From: Deltaproteobacteria bacterium
Lineage (GTDB): Bacteria; Desulfobacterota; BSN033; WVXP01
Assembly: GCA_019308905.1 (NCBI GenBank)
Contig: JAFDHF010000009.1
Span: 1-63,193, forward strand
DNA length: 63,193 nt
Direction: 5' to 3'
Shown here: in pieces, positions 1 through 6,306 of the stretch
How positions within the stretch are numbered: the stretch's first letter is position 1
Layout: each line of letters starts with the position of its first letter
Translations under genes and position numbers: made by a program
The notes under the pieces: model-generated
What the model saw: the letters and a program-made list of their open reading frames with translations, nothing else
Told to the model about the DNA's origin: nothing
The model's database searches: none

Positions 1-53
1 CCACCCTTACCCCTCCCCTCAACGGGAGACGAAAAGGGGAGACACCTTGTATC

Positions 54-293
54 TTGTAAGCAGTAAACCCCGTTGTAAGCATGCGTTTGTTTACACCTCT
101 CGTCCTACTCTGCCAATGTTTTCCGCCGATTTGTAAGCATGTAAGCAATACTCTTATATCCCCCTCTCTCTCTATAAAAACGTGTGTGAGTGTATACCTA
201 TGTTTACATGCTTACAATTAACTTCAAACGTAGAACTGGCTTCAAAAATCATGTAAGCAAATGGTATGCTTACACGCGTTTACATTGCTTACA
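54..293. repeat. Iteron-like array of TGTAAGCA 8-mers
   Basis: Five copies of TGTAAGCA (55-62, 74-81, 132-139, 140-147, 252-259) and three copies of its reverse complement TGCTTACA (209-216, 267-274, 286-293) occur within 240 bases. Near matches are TGTTTACA at 88-95 and 201-208 and GTTTACA at 278-284. Two copies are directly adjacent at 132-147, and the last copy covers the stop codon of the DUF3987-type gene. Such clusters typically bind a replication initiator or a regulator. Which protein binds here is not shown by the sequence. Confidence 0.75.
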
Positions 294-1461
294 TCTGGCC
301 TTCCGAAATCATGAAGCCCTTGCACTTCTTGTCGAAGCGAATCCGGCCCTCGGCCAAGCAGCTTTCCCACGGGTCGCCAAATTCCCTTGAGGTCATATGA
401 CTGTAATTCTTGTAGAAGCGCCGGTCTTTCCCCGGATATTTCTCGACCAGTGCTACGATCCTCCTCATCCTTTGCATATATCCATCCTGGCCTAGCTCCT
501 CGGTAACCAGATACCGCAAATACTCTTTAAGCCCGTTCATCATCTCGATGGCTTGTTCCATTTTCCCCCGGCCTATGGTACCCTTGAGGTTGCCGTCTGA
601 AATCTCCAGTAACATCGCCGTCTTCAGCAAGTATTCCTGGAGCCTCGCATAGGCAGGACTGAGACGGGGTTCGTGCTCGTCCCTCATCGCCTCTTTTTCG
701 AGTTGCCGTTTCCAGTCGACAAAGGCAAGATAGCTTTCCTCACCGAGCTCGAATTCAATGCCCGTAATCTTGTCTATCGTCCTTCTAAGTCCTATCAAAA
801 CTTTGTTTTTCTCCGACTCTGGAACTCGCGGCGGCACGTCATACTGGAATTCCTTCTTCGTTTCCGGGACAAATAGGATCCTGGGGAGCAAACCGGCGAG
901 GATGTCTCTCTCTTTGACTCGGTCGCGGATCCAGTGGGGAGTCGTCGCCCCCAGGATCGAGAGAAAGACCTCTTGAGCCCTGTAGCTCCTTTGCGCGCGT
1001 GAAGTCTTGAACACGTCCGGGCAGCCATAAAGTTCGGCAAGGTCCCCTTTAAGACCGCCTAGATATTCTCGTGAATCTATCTGGCTCAAAAACTCCCCGA
1101 ACTCGTCGATGAAGACTGCGAGCACCGAATCTTTGCTCAATTCTTGGAGCAGGGCTTCAGGGGTGAATCGATCCGAGAAGACCCTGTCCTCATCGAAAGC
1201 GAAGGCCAGCCTCTTGGCGAGTTTGAGGCTGGTACTCTTGTGGGGCCAGGTGCTCGCCCCGACGAAGCAGACAAAGAGATTGGGATAGAGCCGGTCGTGA
1301 CCCCACGAAACCCACGCCTGCCGGGCCACTGCAAGGCCGAGGACAGCCAACCCCCCAAACAGATGGTAAGTTACGGGGGCATCCGTTCCATGTTCGCAGT
1401 ATGAAATCCAGTCATTGAGCCAACCGCTTCGTGGCATAAGAGCTCGCCAATTCGTCTGCAT
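289..1461 (-). CDS. DUF3987-type primase/helicase-like protein
   Basis: This 390-residue protein resembles the DUF3987 (YfjI-like) proteins found in prophages and integrative elements, which are thought to be replicative helicase or primase-associated ATPases. A P-loop-like segment lies at about residues 68-77 (GASTWPHKST), but its glycine before the lysine is replaced by histidine, so the Walker A motif is degenerate. A Walker B-like run (VLAVFIDEF) lies near residues 113-121. The start at 1461 overlaps the upstream gene by 50 bases; an alternative ATG at 1437 would shorten the overlap. It is the last gene of a coupled minus-strand block, and its 3' end runs into the TGTAAGCA array. The family call is from pattern recognition only and may be wrong. 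Confidence 0.5.
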   Translation of the reverse strand: MQTNWRALMPRSGWLNDWISYCEHGTDAPVTYHLFGGLAVLGLAVARQAWVSWGHDRLYPNLFVCFVGASTWPHKSTSLKLAKRLAFAFDEDRVFSDRFTPEALLQELSKDSVLAVFIDEFGEFLSQIDSREYLGGLKGDLAELYGCPDVFKTSRAQRSYRAQEVFLSILGATTPHWIRDRVKERDILAGLLPRILFVPETKKEFQYDVPPRVPESEKNKVLIGLRRTIDKITGIEFELGEESYLAFVDWKRQLEKEAMRDEHEPRLSPAYARLQEYLLKTAMLLEISDGNLKGTIGRGKMEQAIEMMNGLKEYLRYLVTEELGQDGYMQRMRRIVALVEKYPGKDRRFYKNYSHMTSREFGDPWESCLAEGRIRFDKKCKGFMISEGQM

Positions 1462-1693
1462 CTTTGTCTCCCGTTGACATTTCCAGCAGGGCTTGCTCGA
1501 TCGCCAACGCGTCGAGCTTCGCCGCGATTTTCGCCAGCGCTTTGACGGTCCCGTCCAGGGTATCCATCACTTCACTCCATCGGCGTGCCTGCAAGGCCAG
1601 GAGCCTGACCGCCTCGCCGAGTGCGAGCAGACAGACTTCCAATCTCTCCTCACTGCTGGCCGTCCGCAAACTGTCGCTGTCCCAAGGGTTCAT
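1412..1693 (-). CDS. Small uncharacterised element protein (93 aa)
   Basis: I do not recognise this protein. It is 93 residues long, acidic at both ends, and predicted helical in the middle (EERLEVCLLALGEAVRLLAL), with a second helix rich in Lys and Ala. The ATG at 1693 is chosen because it overlaps the stop codon of the HTH gene as ATGA, which implies translational coupling. Its 3' end overlaps the start of the DUF3987-type gene. Its position between an HTH protein and a helicase/primase-like protein suggests an accessory role in element replication or control, but nothing in the sequence shows this directly. Confidence 0.55.
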   Translation of the reverse strand: MNPWDSDSLRTASSEERLEVCLLALGEAVRLLALQARRWSEVMDTLDGTVKALAKIAAKLDALAIEQALLEMSTGDKDADELASSYATKRLAQ

Positions 1694-1905
1694 CGCAAAA
1701 TCTCCTTCGCGATCCGTTCGGGCTCGCTTCCCACTCGGAACTGCTCCAGCCACTCATCGAAGTGGGCTCGCTTGACCAAGATCACGCCATCCAGCCGGTA
1801 GTACGGTAAGCCTTTCGTCCTCAACAGTTTGCGAAGGGTCCTCACCGACAACCCGCTGTAGGTCTTGAGATCCCGGAGTTTCATATACTCTCGAGCCACT
1901 GCCAC
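1690..1905 (-). CDS. HTH DNA-binding protein, excisionase-like
   Basis: The 71-residue product has the layout of an excisionase or MerR-like helix-turn-helix protein. A segment reading LKTYSGLSVRTLRKLL (about residues 12-27) is followed by a short wing (LPYYRLDGVILVKRAHFDEWL). Such proteins bind repeated sites to control excision, replication or their own expression. The start is GTG at 1905, immediately after the TAA of the upstream 59-codon gene; an ATG at 1884 would give MKLRDLKTYSG and is also possible. The TGTAAGCA repeats and the repeats beside the attachment site are candidate targets, but this is inferred only from proximity. Confidence 0.65.
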   Translation of the reverse strand: MAVAREYMKLRDLKTYSGLSVRTLRKLLRTKGLPYYRLDGVILVKRAHFDEWLEQFRVGSEPERIAKEILR

Positions 1906-2085
1906 TTAGGCTTTCCCCTCCCGCATCATGGGAACCACTTTCCGTCGTCGGATTTCGTCCAAAAAGTCCCGAATCTCCACCTGGGTGGGTTCCCGCCCGA
2001 ACTCTTGCTCGAATTGCAGCCACCAGATCCCGACTGTGACCCCATGAAAAAATGCGAGTACCTCCGGTCGCTCCTTATCGATCAT
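1906..2085 (-). CDS. Small uncharacterised element protein (59 aa)
   Basis: This short open frame starts with ATG at 2085 and ends with TAA directly abutting the GTG of the HTH gene, so the two reading frames touch without a gap. The product begins MIDKERPEVLAFF and contains a WW pair and a charged amphipathic stretch (PTQVEIRDFLDEIRRRK). I do not recognise the family. The tight packing of four genes in one direction supports a real coding sequence. A hairpin with a T-run on the minus strand lies only a few bases upstream of its ATG, so its transcription may depend on readthrough or on a promoter not visible here. Confidence 0.55.
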   Translation of the reverse strand: MIDKERPEVLAFFHGVTVGIWWLQFEQEFGREPTQVEIRDFLDEIRRRKVVPMMREGKA

Positions 2086-2087
2086 TG

Positions 2088-2130
2088 AAAAACCCCGCGC
2101 ATCCTTTTCTTAAAGGATAGCAGCGGGGTT
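2088..2130 (-). terminator. Hairpin terminator or attenuator
   Basis: On the minus strand the outer stem pairs AACCCCGC with GCGGGGTT (2091-2098 with 2123-2130). The inner stem pairs ATCCTTT with AAAGGAT around a 4-nt loop. The hairpin is followed by five T residues. It lies downstream of the 209-codon gene and just ahead of the 59-codon gene, so it could end the first transcript or attenuate expression of the replication block. Confidence 0.6.
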
Positions 2131-2180
2131 CCATGGGGTCACGGGAAGTCGTTAACTTCCACCAAAATTGTTGAATTATT

Positions 2181-2810
2181 TCAACGGCTTCCCTTGGTTC
2201 TCAGTTTCATCTCGTTAAGCAGCTTTCTGATCCTTTCGGTGAATTTCTCCCGAGCATGGCCGGCGTAGAGTTCGCCCCTGACTAACTTGTCTGTTTTTTG
2301 GGTATCGGGAGGGATCGGTACCTGGTCTTGCCTGACATTACAGGCCTCCATTTTGTCAACAAGCTCCGTCAGGGTCCACTCCCGAATGACATCTTGGTGC
2401 CTCAAAAGCCAAAAAACCATATTGGCGTTGTGTTGCCTTATCCCACGTCTGGCGACTCCCAGGGCCTTTTGGGTCACGTGGCCGGCCTTTGTGAAGGCGA
2501 GACCTAGTTTGTCTCTAGCCTCCTGGTCTCCCGCTCGCGCCTTGGCCTCCAAGACCTCGGCTCTTTCCCGGAAAAGGCTGAAGCAGATAAAATCCTTTAT
2601 GGCCCTCTCCAGCGGGGGCAGGTCCTGGTCCCACATCTTTTGCCGATAGTCTAGATACTCGCGTTCAGAAATAGCTCCCTTTGCCTTATGGTACTCCAGA
2701 GTATGGTACTCTCTCTGGAGAGAGGGCATCTCATTGATATTGGTGCCGGCCCAGGCGTTGACCTCCTCCTGGAGATATTCGATTGCCAGTTGTCTGATGG
2801 TCTTTGTCAT
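2181..2810 (-). CDS. Uncharacterised element protein (209 aa)
   Basis: I do not recognise this 209-residue, highly charged, mostly helical protein. It has no cysteine clusters, membrane segment or obvious nucleotide-binding motif. A Lys/Arg-rich tail (ERIRKLLNEMKLRTKGSR) suggests nucleic-acid contact. The ATG at 2810 is chosen because a G-rich ribosome site (AGGGGG) lies about 8 bases upstream; a GTG at 2819 would sit too close to it. It is the gene closest to the displaced tRNA end, a position often held by integrase or excision factors, but I see no tyrosine-recombinase signature. A perfect GTTGAA/TTCAAC hairpin (2170-2185) overlaps its stop codon. Confidence 0.55.
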   Translation of the reverse strand: MTKTIRQLAIEYLQEEVNAWAGTNINEMPSLQREYHTLEYHKAKGAISEREYLDYRQKMWDQDLPPLERAIKDFICFSLFRERAEVLEAKARAGDQEARDKLGLAFTKAGHVTQKALGVARRGIRQHNANMVFWLLRHQDVIREWTLTELVDKMEACNVRQDQVPIPPDTQKTDKLVRGELYAGHAREKFTERIRKLLNEMKLRTKGSR

Positions 2811-2900
2811 CCGTCTCACCCCCTAAAATTTGGGTGCGTATAGGGTGCAGATTCTGCCTCATTTCTACCCCATTTTGCCGCATTTTGCAAGCATAAGTTG

Positions 2901-2918
2901 TTGAAATCATTGAAATCA
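2901..2918. repeat. Tandem 9-bp direct repeats beside attachment site
   Basis: TTGAAATCA occurs twice head-to-tail (2901-2909 and 2910-2918), 16 bases from the tRNA fragment. Short direct repeats at this distance from a tRNA junction are typical of arm-type integrase or excisionase sites. That role is an inference. Confidence 0.45.
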
Positions 2919-2934
2919 CAAATCTTTTATCCGT

Positions 2935-2976
2935 CTCATAACCCAAAGGTCGGAGGTTCAAATCCTCCCCCCGCTA
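2935..2976 (+). pseudogene. Displaced 3' part of a CAU-anticodon tRNA (att site)
   Basis: The sequence from the anticodon loop to the 3' end of a tRNA is present, while the 5' half is missing. Visible parts are the loop CTCATAA (anticodon CAT at 2937-2939), the 3' anticodon strand CCCAA, the variable loop AGGTC, a perfect T-arm (GGAGG, TTCAAAT, CCTCC) and the 3' acceptor strand CCCCGCT with discriminator A. No AGCGGGG acceptor partner or D-arm lies upstream, and the bases before the loop (TCCGT) do not pair with CCCAA. This is what integration within the anticodon region would leave. The tRNA is either elongator Met or the Ile tRNA with CAU. Confidence 0.8.
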
Positions 2977-2989
2977 TCGAGGATTTTGG

Positions 2990-3021
2990 GGAGTCGCGGT
3001 GATGCTGTGGCTCCTTTTTTT
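2990..3021 (+). terminator. Rho-independent terminator of the interrupted tRNA
   Basis: A 10-bp stem (2990-2999 with 3005-3014, including G-T pairs) with a 5-nt loop is followed by seven T residues. It lies 14 bases after the displaced tRNA end and most simply is the original tRNA terminator. Confidence 0.75.
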
Positions 3022-3107
3022 GTGGGTCTGATCAGACTATGGATCTGGCAATAGGGCTGTTCCACTGAGTTGGCAGGCAGCCCCACGGCTGGCATTGAGG
3101 ATCGGGG

Positions 3108-4304
3108 TCAGACAGGCTCTTCTTCCTTGAAGGCCTTCCTGAAGAGTTCCAGGAAGTCGGCCTCTTCCATGTCTCGGGCGTTGTAGGGGGTCTTTGCAGT
3201 CTGATAGGTAACGGCCGCCAGATGGTCGAGATCGTTCCAAGACACGCCCGTCTTCCTCAAGGAGGGGATTCCCAGTTCTTTGACCAGCCCATAGACCCTG
3301 AACACGGCCTGGCGTGCCGCCTCCGGGGCGGGGGAGGAGTCCGTACCGCCGGCACCCATGGTCCATCCGATTCTTGCCAGGCGGTCCTGGGCTGCAGGTA
3401 GGTTGAATCCCATCACGTAGGGGAGGAATATGGCGTTTGCGACCCCGTGGGGCACATCAAAGATCCCACCCAAAACCTCTGCCATGGAGTGGACGGCCGC
3501 CACGCTCGCGTTGCCAAACGAGATTCCGGCAAGCAGGCTGCCGAGCATCATTGCGCTCCTCGCCTCGGGATCGTGACCCCTCTCAACAGCCTGGCCCAGG
3601 TATCCGGATATGAGCTCGATAGCGTGAAGAGCCAAGGCATCGCTCAATGGATTGGAGCAGAGGACCGTGTAAGCCTCGATCGCGTGGGTCAGCGCGTCTA
3701 TCCCGGTGGAGGCCGTGATGGCCGGGGGTAAAGTGAAGGTCAGCTCAGGATCCACCAGGGCCACGGAGGGAGCCAGATTGGGTTTGCCCACGGTTATTTT
3801 CCTCTTTTTCGCCCCGTCGGTTATGACGGCCCGGTTGGTGACCTCACTCCCCGTCCCCGCGGTTGTGGGGATAGCGATAAGGGGTATTACGGGAGGGGGG
3901 AGTCTTCCAAATCCCTCGTAGTCACTTATGGTTCCACCGTGGCTGGCAACCGCTGCCACGCCTTTTGCCGCATCGAGACTGCTTCCCCCGCCGACGGCAA
4001 CAATGGTATCCACCCCTTGCTCCACGGCTATCCCGGCCACGTGGTCGACCGTCTTGGCTCTGGGATTTTCCTCGACCCTGTCGAAGATCACGAAGGGGAT
4101 GCCCCTTTTCTTGAGCAGCCCGGCCAGAGGGGAGACCAATCCAGCCTCAGAGACCCCGGGATCCGTCACGACCAGGACCCTCGTACCGTGGCACCTCAGG
4201 ATTTCATCGGCGATTTTCTTGGAAATCCCCATCCCGTATTCCACCCGGGTTTGGAGAGAGAATGAGAATCCCTTGGCCAGATCCCCCAGGCCTGTTCCGA
4301 TCAT
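3108..4304 (-). CDS. Iron-containing alcohol dehydrogenase
   Basis: This 398-residue protein belongs to the iron-dependent (type III) alcohol dehydrogenase family, which interconverts alcohols or hydroxy acids and carbonyl compounds with NAD(P). The cofactor loop VGGGSSLDAAKG is at about residues 103-115. The metal ligands are visible as D203 and H207 (GIDALTHAIEAY), H272 (AVHSMAEVLGG) and H286 (FDVPHGVANA). Length is typical for the family. It stands alone on the minus strand, 216 bases from the next minus-strand gene. The true substrate cannot be read from the sequence; butanol-, lactaldehyde- or 4-hydroxybutyrate-type activities are all found in this family. Confidence 0.88.
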   Translation of the reverse strand: MIGTGLGDLAKGFSFSLQTRVEYGMGISKKIADEILRCHGTRVLVVTDPGVSEAGLVSPLAGLLKKRGIPFVIFDRVEENPRAKTVDHVAGIAVEQGVDTIVAVGGGSSLDAAKGVAAVASHGGTISDYEGFGRLPPPVIPLIAIPTTAGTGSEVTNRAVITDGAKKRKITVGKPNLAPSVALVDPELTFTLPPAITASTGIDALTHAIEAYTVLCSNPLSDALALHAIELISGYLGQAVERGHDPEARSAMMLGSLLAGISFGNASVAAVHSMAEVLGGIFDVPHGVANAIFLPYVMGFNLPAAQDRLARIGWTMGAGGTDSSPAPEAARQAVFRVYGLVKELGIPSLRKTGVSWNDLDHLAAVTYQTAKTPYNARDMEEADFLELFRKAFKEEEPV

Positions 4305-4520
4305 GGTCCCTCTGCCTCACCAACGAGATTGCCTTTCACGGGCAGCACGACTCGCTGCGAAAAAAGCCGATTCTTCCCTGTCTCAGTTCTTGGGTCGAGG
4401 AGTTTTTCTAGGATTACATGGAGTATGGGATCAGGCTGCTGCTCAACGCAAATCCCGGTAAGGTGCTGCTGGTGCATATTATCTACGAGTGGGGCATCGA
4501 TGTGCCCTTCCCATCCCTTT

Positions 4521-5174
4521 CTAGTAGACCTCGAGTTCCTCTATGGTTCCACCACCGAACTGGGCGACCGTCTCCGCGGCGATGGCAAGTCCCTGCCTGA
4601 GATAGAGCCCTTCAATTCCAGGGACCCCGTAGGCATAGAAGAGAACGTTTTGCGTATCCCCCGTTACCCTGGTCTTCTCGTCTGGCCCCTGGCAGAGGCT
4701 ACAGACGATCTCTCTCCCGTCCCTCAGCACGATTTCACCCGGCTTCGTGATCAGATCGCGCCCCCCCATACCATGGCATGTTTCTCCCTCCTCGGCCAGG
4801 TCCAAGGTCAAGGACCCGTCGAAACGGTCATGGTCTGCTACGGCAACGAGAATCCCCGCGCACATCTCCGCCATGAAGTGGGTATCCACCATCAGGTTGT
4901 ATCTGGGGAATCCACTGTGGACCGTTCTCTTGAGATGGCCTGGCAGGGGACATTCAAAACCGAAGCGACTGAAGAATCGTTCGTACGTGTCGATACGTTC
5001 AGAGATCCGTGCAAGGGTCTCCCGTTTTCTCATCTTTCTCAGGAGTCTCCTCTTGTGCCTGTCGAAGCCGGTTGGGTTGACCGGATTTTCACATCCGGAA
5101 ATCAAAGTCAACCCGAAGGGGACTCCTTCGTATTGGTCCAGATAAGCCGGAGAGATGGAAAAGGCTATGGACAT
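4521..5174 (-). CDS. B3/B4 tRNA-binding-domain protein (COG3382-like)
   Basis: The 217-residue product matches the pattern of free-standing proteins related to the B3/B4 editing domain of the phenylalanyl-tRNA synthetase beta chain. The signs are a central segment with a D-x-D loop (ADHDRFDGSL), a G-rich turn before a beta-strand with a lysine-proline step (LITKPGEIVLRDG), and a C-terminal helix after TGDTQNVLFYAYG. Standalone members are thought to act on mischarged tRNA or free aminoacyl groups, but most are uncharacterised. It lies 31 bases downstream of the TIGR00725-type gene and is probably cotranscribed with it. Confidence 0.65.
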   Translation of the reverse strand: MSIAFSISPAYLDQYEGVPFGLTLISGCENPVNPTGFDRHKRRLLRKMRKRETLARISERIDTYERFFSRFGFECPLPGHLKRTVHSGFPRYNLMVDTHFMAEMCAGILVAVADHDRFDGSLTLDLAEEGETCHGMGGRDLITKPGEIVLRDGREIVCSLCQGPDEKTRVTGDTQNVLFYAYGVPGIEGLYLRQGLAIAAETVAQFGGGTIEELEVY

Positions 5175-5205
5175 GGCAGTTCCCAGGAAGTTCCTTTGGT
5201 GGCAG

Positions 5206-5718
5206 CTACAGAGAAACGGCCCTTCCGCTCTGAATGCCGGCCGTGCTCCTCCCGGCCAGCTCGAAGGCCTTCTTCACCGCTTGATGCTCGTCGGAAAGGA
5301 CGACGATCTTCTCGTCGACCCTATCCCCTCTCTTCAGACTCCATGTAGCGATTCCCACGACAGGCACGTCGAGTTTATGGGCAAAGGCGATCTCAGAGAG
5401 GGTTCCGTAGCCGCCTCCGATGGCTATTATGGCGTCGCAAGACCGGACAAGGATGATGTTTCTGCCCTCCCCCATCCCGGTGACCACGGAAAAGGAGAGG
5501 TAGGGGTTTGCCTCCCGCCGCTCTGTGCCTGGAAGGATTCCGATGGCGGTCCCCTTTGCGGAGGCCGCCCCGCGAGCGGCTGCTTCCATGACTCCGCCCA
5601 TGCCGCCGCATACAAGCACCCCTCCATTCTCTGCGATCAGCCTGCCAACCCTCTCGGCAGCCTTCCTGTTTTTTTCGTTGCAGATCCTCTCTCCGATCAC
5701 ACCGATATAGAGAATCAT
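5206..5718 (-). CDS. TIGR00725-type SLOG-fold protein
   Basis: This 170-residue protein resembles the lysine-decarboxylase-like/SLOG superfamily, which binds nucleotides or ribose phosphates. The Rossmann-like start IGVIGE, the glycine-rich loop LVCGGMGGVMEAAARGA and the signature IIAIGGGYGTLSEIAFA fit the TIGR00725 subgroup. The LOG-type PGGxGTxxE motif is present as IGGGYGTLSE, keeping the catalytic-type glutamate. I chose the ATG at 5718 because the conserved fold starts there; an ATG at 5766 would add 16 unconserved residues and run through the hairpin region. Function is unknown for most relatives. It heads a two-gene minus-strand unit with the B3/B4 protein. Confidence 0.72.
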   Translation of the reverse strand: MILYIGVIGERICNEKNRKAAERVGRLIAENGGVLVCGGMGGVMEAAARGAASAKGTAIGILPGTERREANPYLSFSVVTGMGEGRNIILVRSCDAIIAIGGGYGTLSEIAFAHKLDVPVVGIATWSLKRGDRVDEKIVVLSDEHQAVKKAFELAGRSTAGIQSGRAVSL

Positions 5719-5765
5719 GGCTAGCCCGTGCGGGGTTTTGAGAGGTTTCAATCCCTGATAGAACA

Positions 5766-5800
5766 AATCCGCCCTTGCAGGGGATTACCAAGGGCGGATT
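5766..5800 (-). terminator. Inverted repeat, probable terminator of cytochrome gene
   Basis: A perfect 12-bp inverted repeat (AATCCGCCCTTG at 5766-5777 with CAAGGGCGGATT at 5789-5800) surrounds an 11-nt loop. It lies 21 bases after the stop of the cytochrome gene on the minus strand, and the minus-strand sequence continues moderately T-rich. It also precedes the TIGR00725-type gene. Confidence 0.6.
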
Positions 5801-5821
5801 ATGGAGTTCTGCGTTTGCAGC

Positions 5822-6166
5822 TTACTTCTTGTGGCAGTTACTGCACGGGGTATACTTGGGGCCCTTGCCCTCCTTGGTATGGCAGCCTCTGCAACTGTGG
5901 GGGCTGGTCTTGCTGTGGAAGGCCTTCATTGCCGATACGGTTGCGCCCTTTTTGTGGCACTCCGCACATGACTTGGGGGTTTCCCCGGTCTTTGTCTTAT
6001 GGTGGCAATCCACACAGGCGTAACTCGCGGTATGGGCCTTGTGCGGAAAGGTGACGTCCCCCTTCTTCGACTTCAAGGTCAAGACATCTGGCTGGGCCCA
6101 CAGCACACCGAATAACAAGAGACTAACACCAGCTACAACAAGAACTCCCAAATTGACCTTCTTCAT
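5822..6166 (-). CDS. Tetraheme cytochrome c3-like protein
   Basis: The 114-residue precursor has an N-terminal signal peptide (residues 1-24, KK then a hydrophobic core, ending near WAQ). It has four c-type heme sites, CVDCH (51-55), CAECH (67-71), CRGCH (92-96) and CSNCH (108-112). Additional histidines (H42, H45, H84, H90) can serve as sixth ligands. Size, heme count and lysine-rich surface fit the class III cytochrome c family, periplasmic carriers that link hydrogenases or formate dehydrogenases to membrane complexes in sulfate reducers and relatives. It has its own promoter and a GGAGG ribosome site. It stands alone, so its partner cannot be named. Confidence 0.9.
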   Translation of the reverse strand: MKKVNLGVLVVAGVSLLLFGVLWAQPDVLTLKSKKGDVTFPHKAHTASYACVDCHHKTKTGETPKSCAECHKKGATVSAMKAFHSKTSPHSCRGCHTKEGKGPKYTPCSNCHKK

Positions 6167-6206
6167 GGAAGCAGCTCACCTCCTTCGGGCACGTGGATTT
6201 TTCCTT

Positions 6207-6235
6207 TTTATAATGGGAATCGCCGGGAAAGTCAA
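6207..6235 (-). promoter_or_regulatory. Sigma-70-type promoter of the cytochrome gene
   Basis: On the minus strand TTGACT (6235-6230) and TATAAA (6212-6207) are separated by 17 bases. They lie about 40 bases upstream of the cytochrome ATG, with GGAGG between. Confidence 0.7.
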
Positions 6236-6306
6236 GAAAAAATCCGGATGGTTTCCTGACTTTCGGACAACCTCTTTATCCTCGAAGCTCTGGCAGGCAG
6301 TAGGGG

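Larger units (their letters stand above)
1..2976. mobile_element. Right end of an integrated element (partial)
   Basis: This stretch has a different character from the rest of the window. It contains short, tightly packed, mostly unrecognised minus-strand genes, an excisionase-sized HTH protein, a DUF3987-type helicase/primase-like protein and an array of 8-bp repeats. It ends exactly at an orphan 3' part of a tRNA, beyond which normal chromosomal genes begin. The displaced tRNA end still carries its own terminator, which is the expected picture at the far boundary of an element that inserted into a tRNA gene. No integrase gene lies in this part, so it may be beyond the left edge. The element call is an inference; the tRNA fragment and the repeats are seen directly. 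Confidence 0.6.

Noticed and set aside
2731-2961. Minus-strand open frame across the att region beginning MNLRPLGYETDK
   Set aside because: Its first codons read the antisense of the tRNA T-arm and acceptor, a common artefact at tRNA genes; there is no ribosome site, and it overlaps the better-supported gene at 2181-2810 in another frame.
3025-3036. Palindrome GTCTGATCAGAC as an att core or operator
   Set aside because: It is only 12 bp, lies after the tRNA terminator, and no second copy was seen near the element; chance is a sufficient explanation.
5766-5800. 12-bp inverted repeat as the end of an insertion sequence
   Set aside because: There is no transposase gene and no second copy at a matching distance; its place after the cytochrome stop codon fits a terminator.
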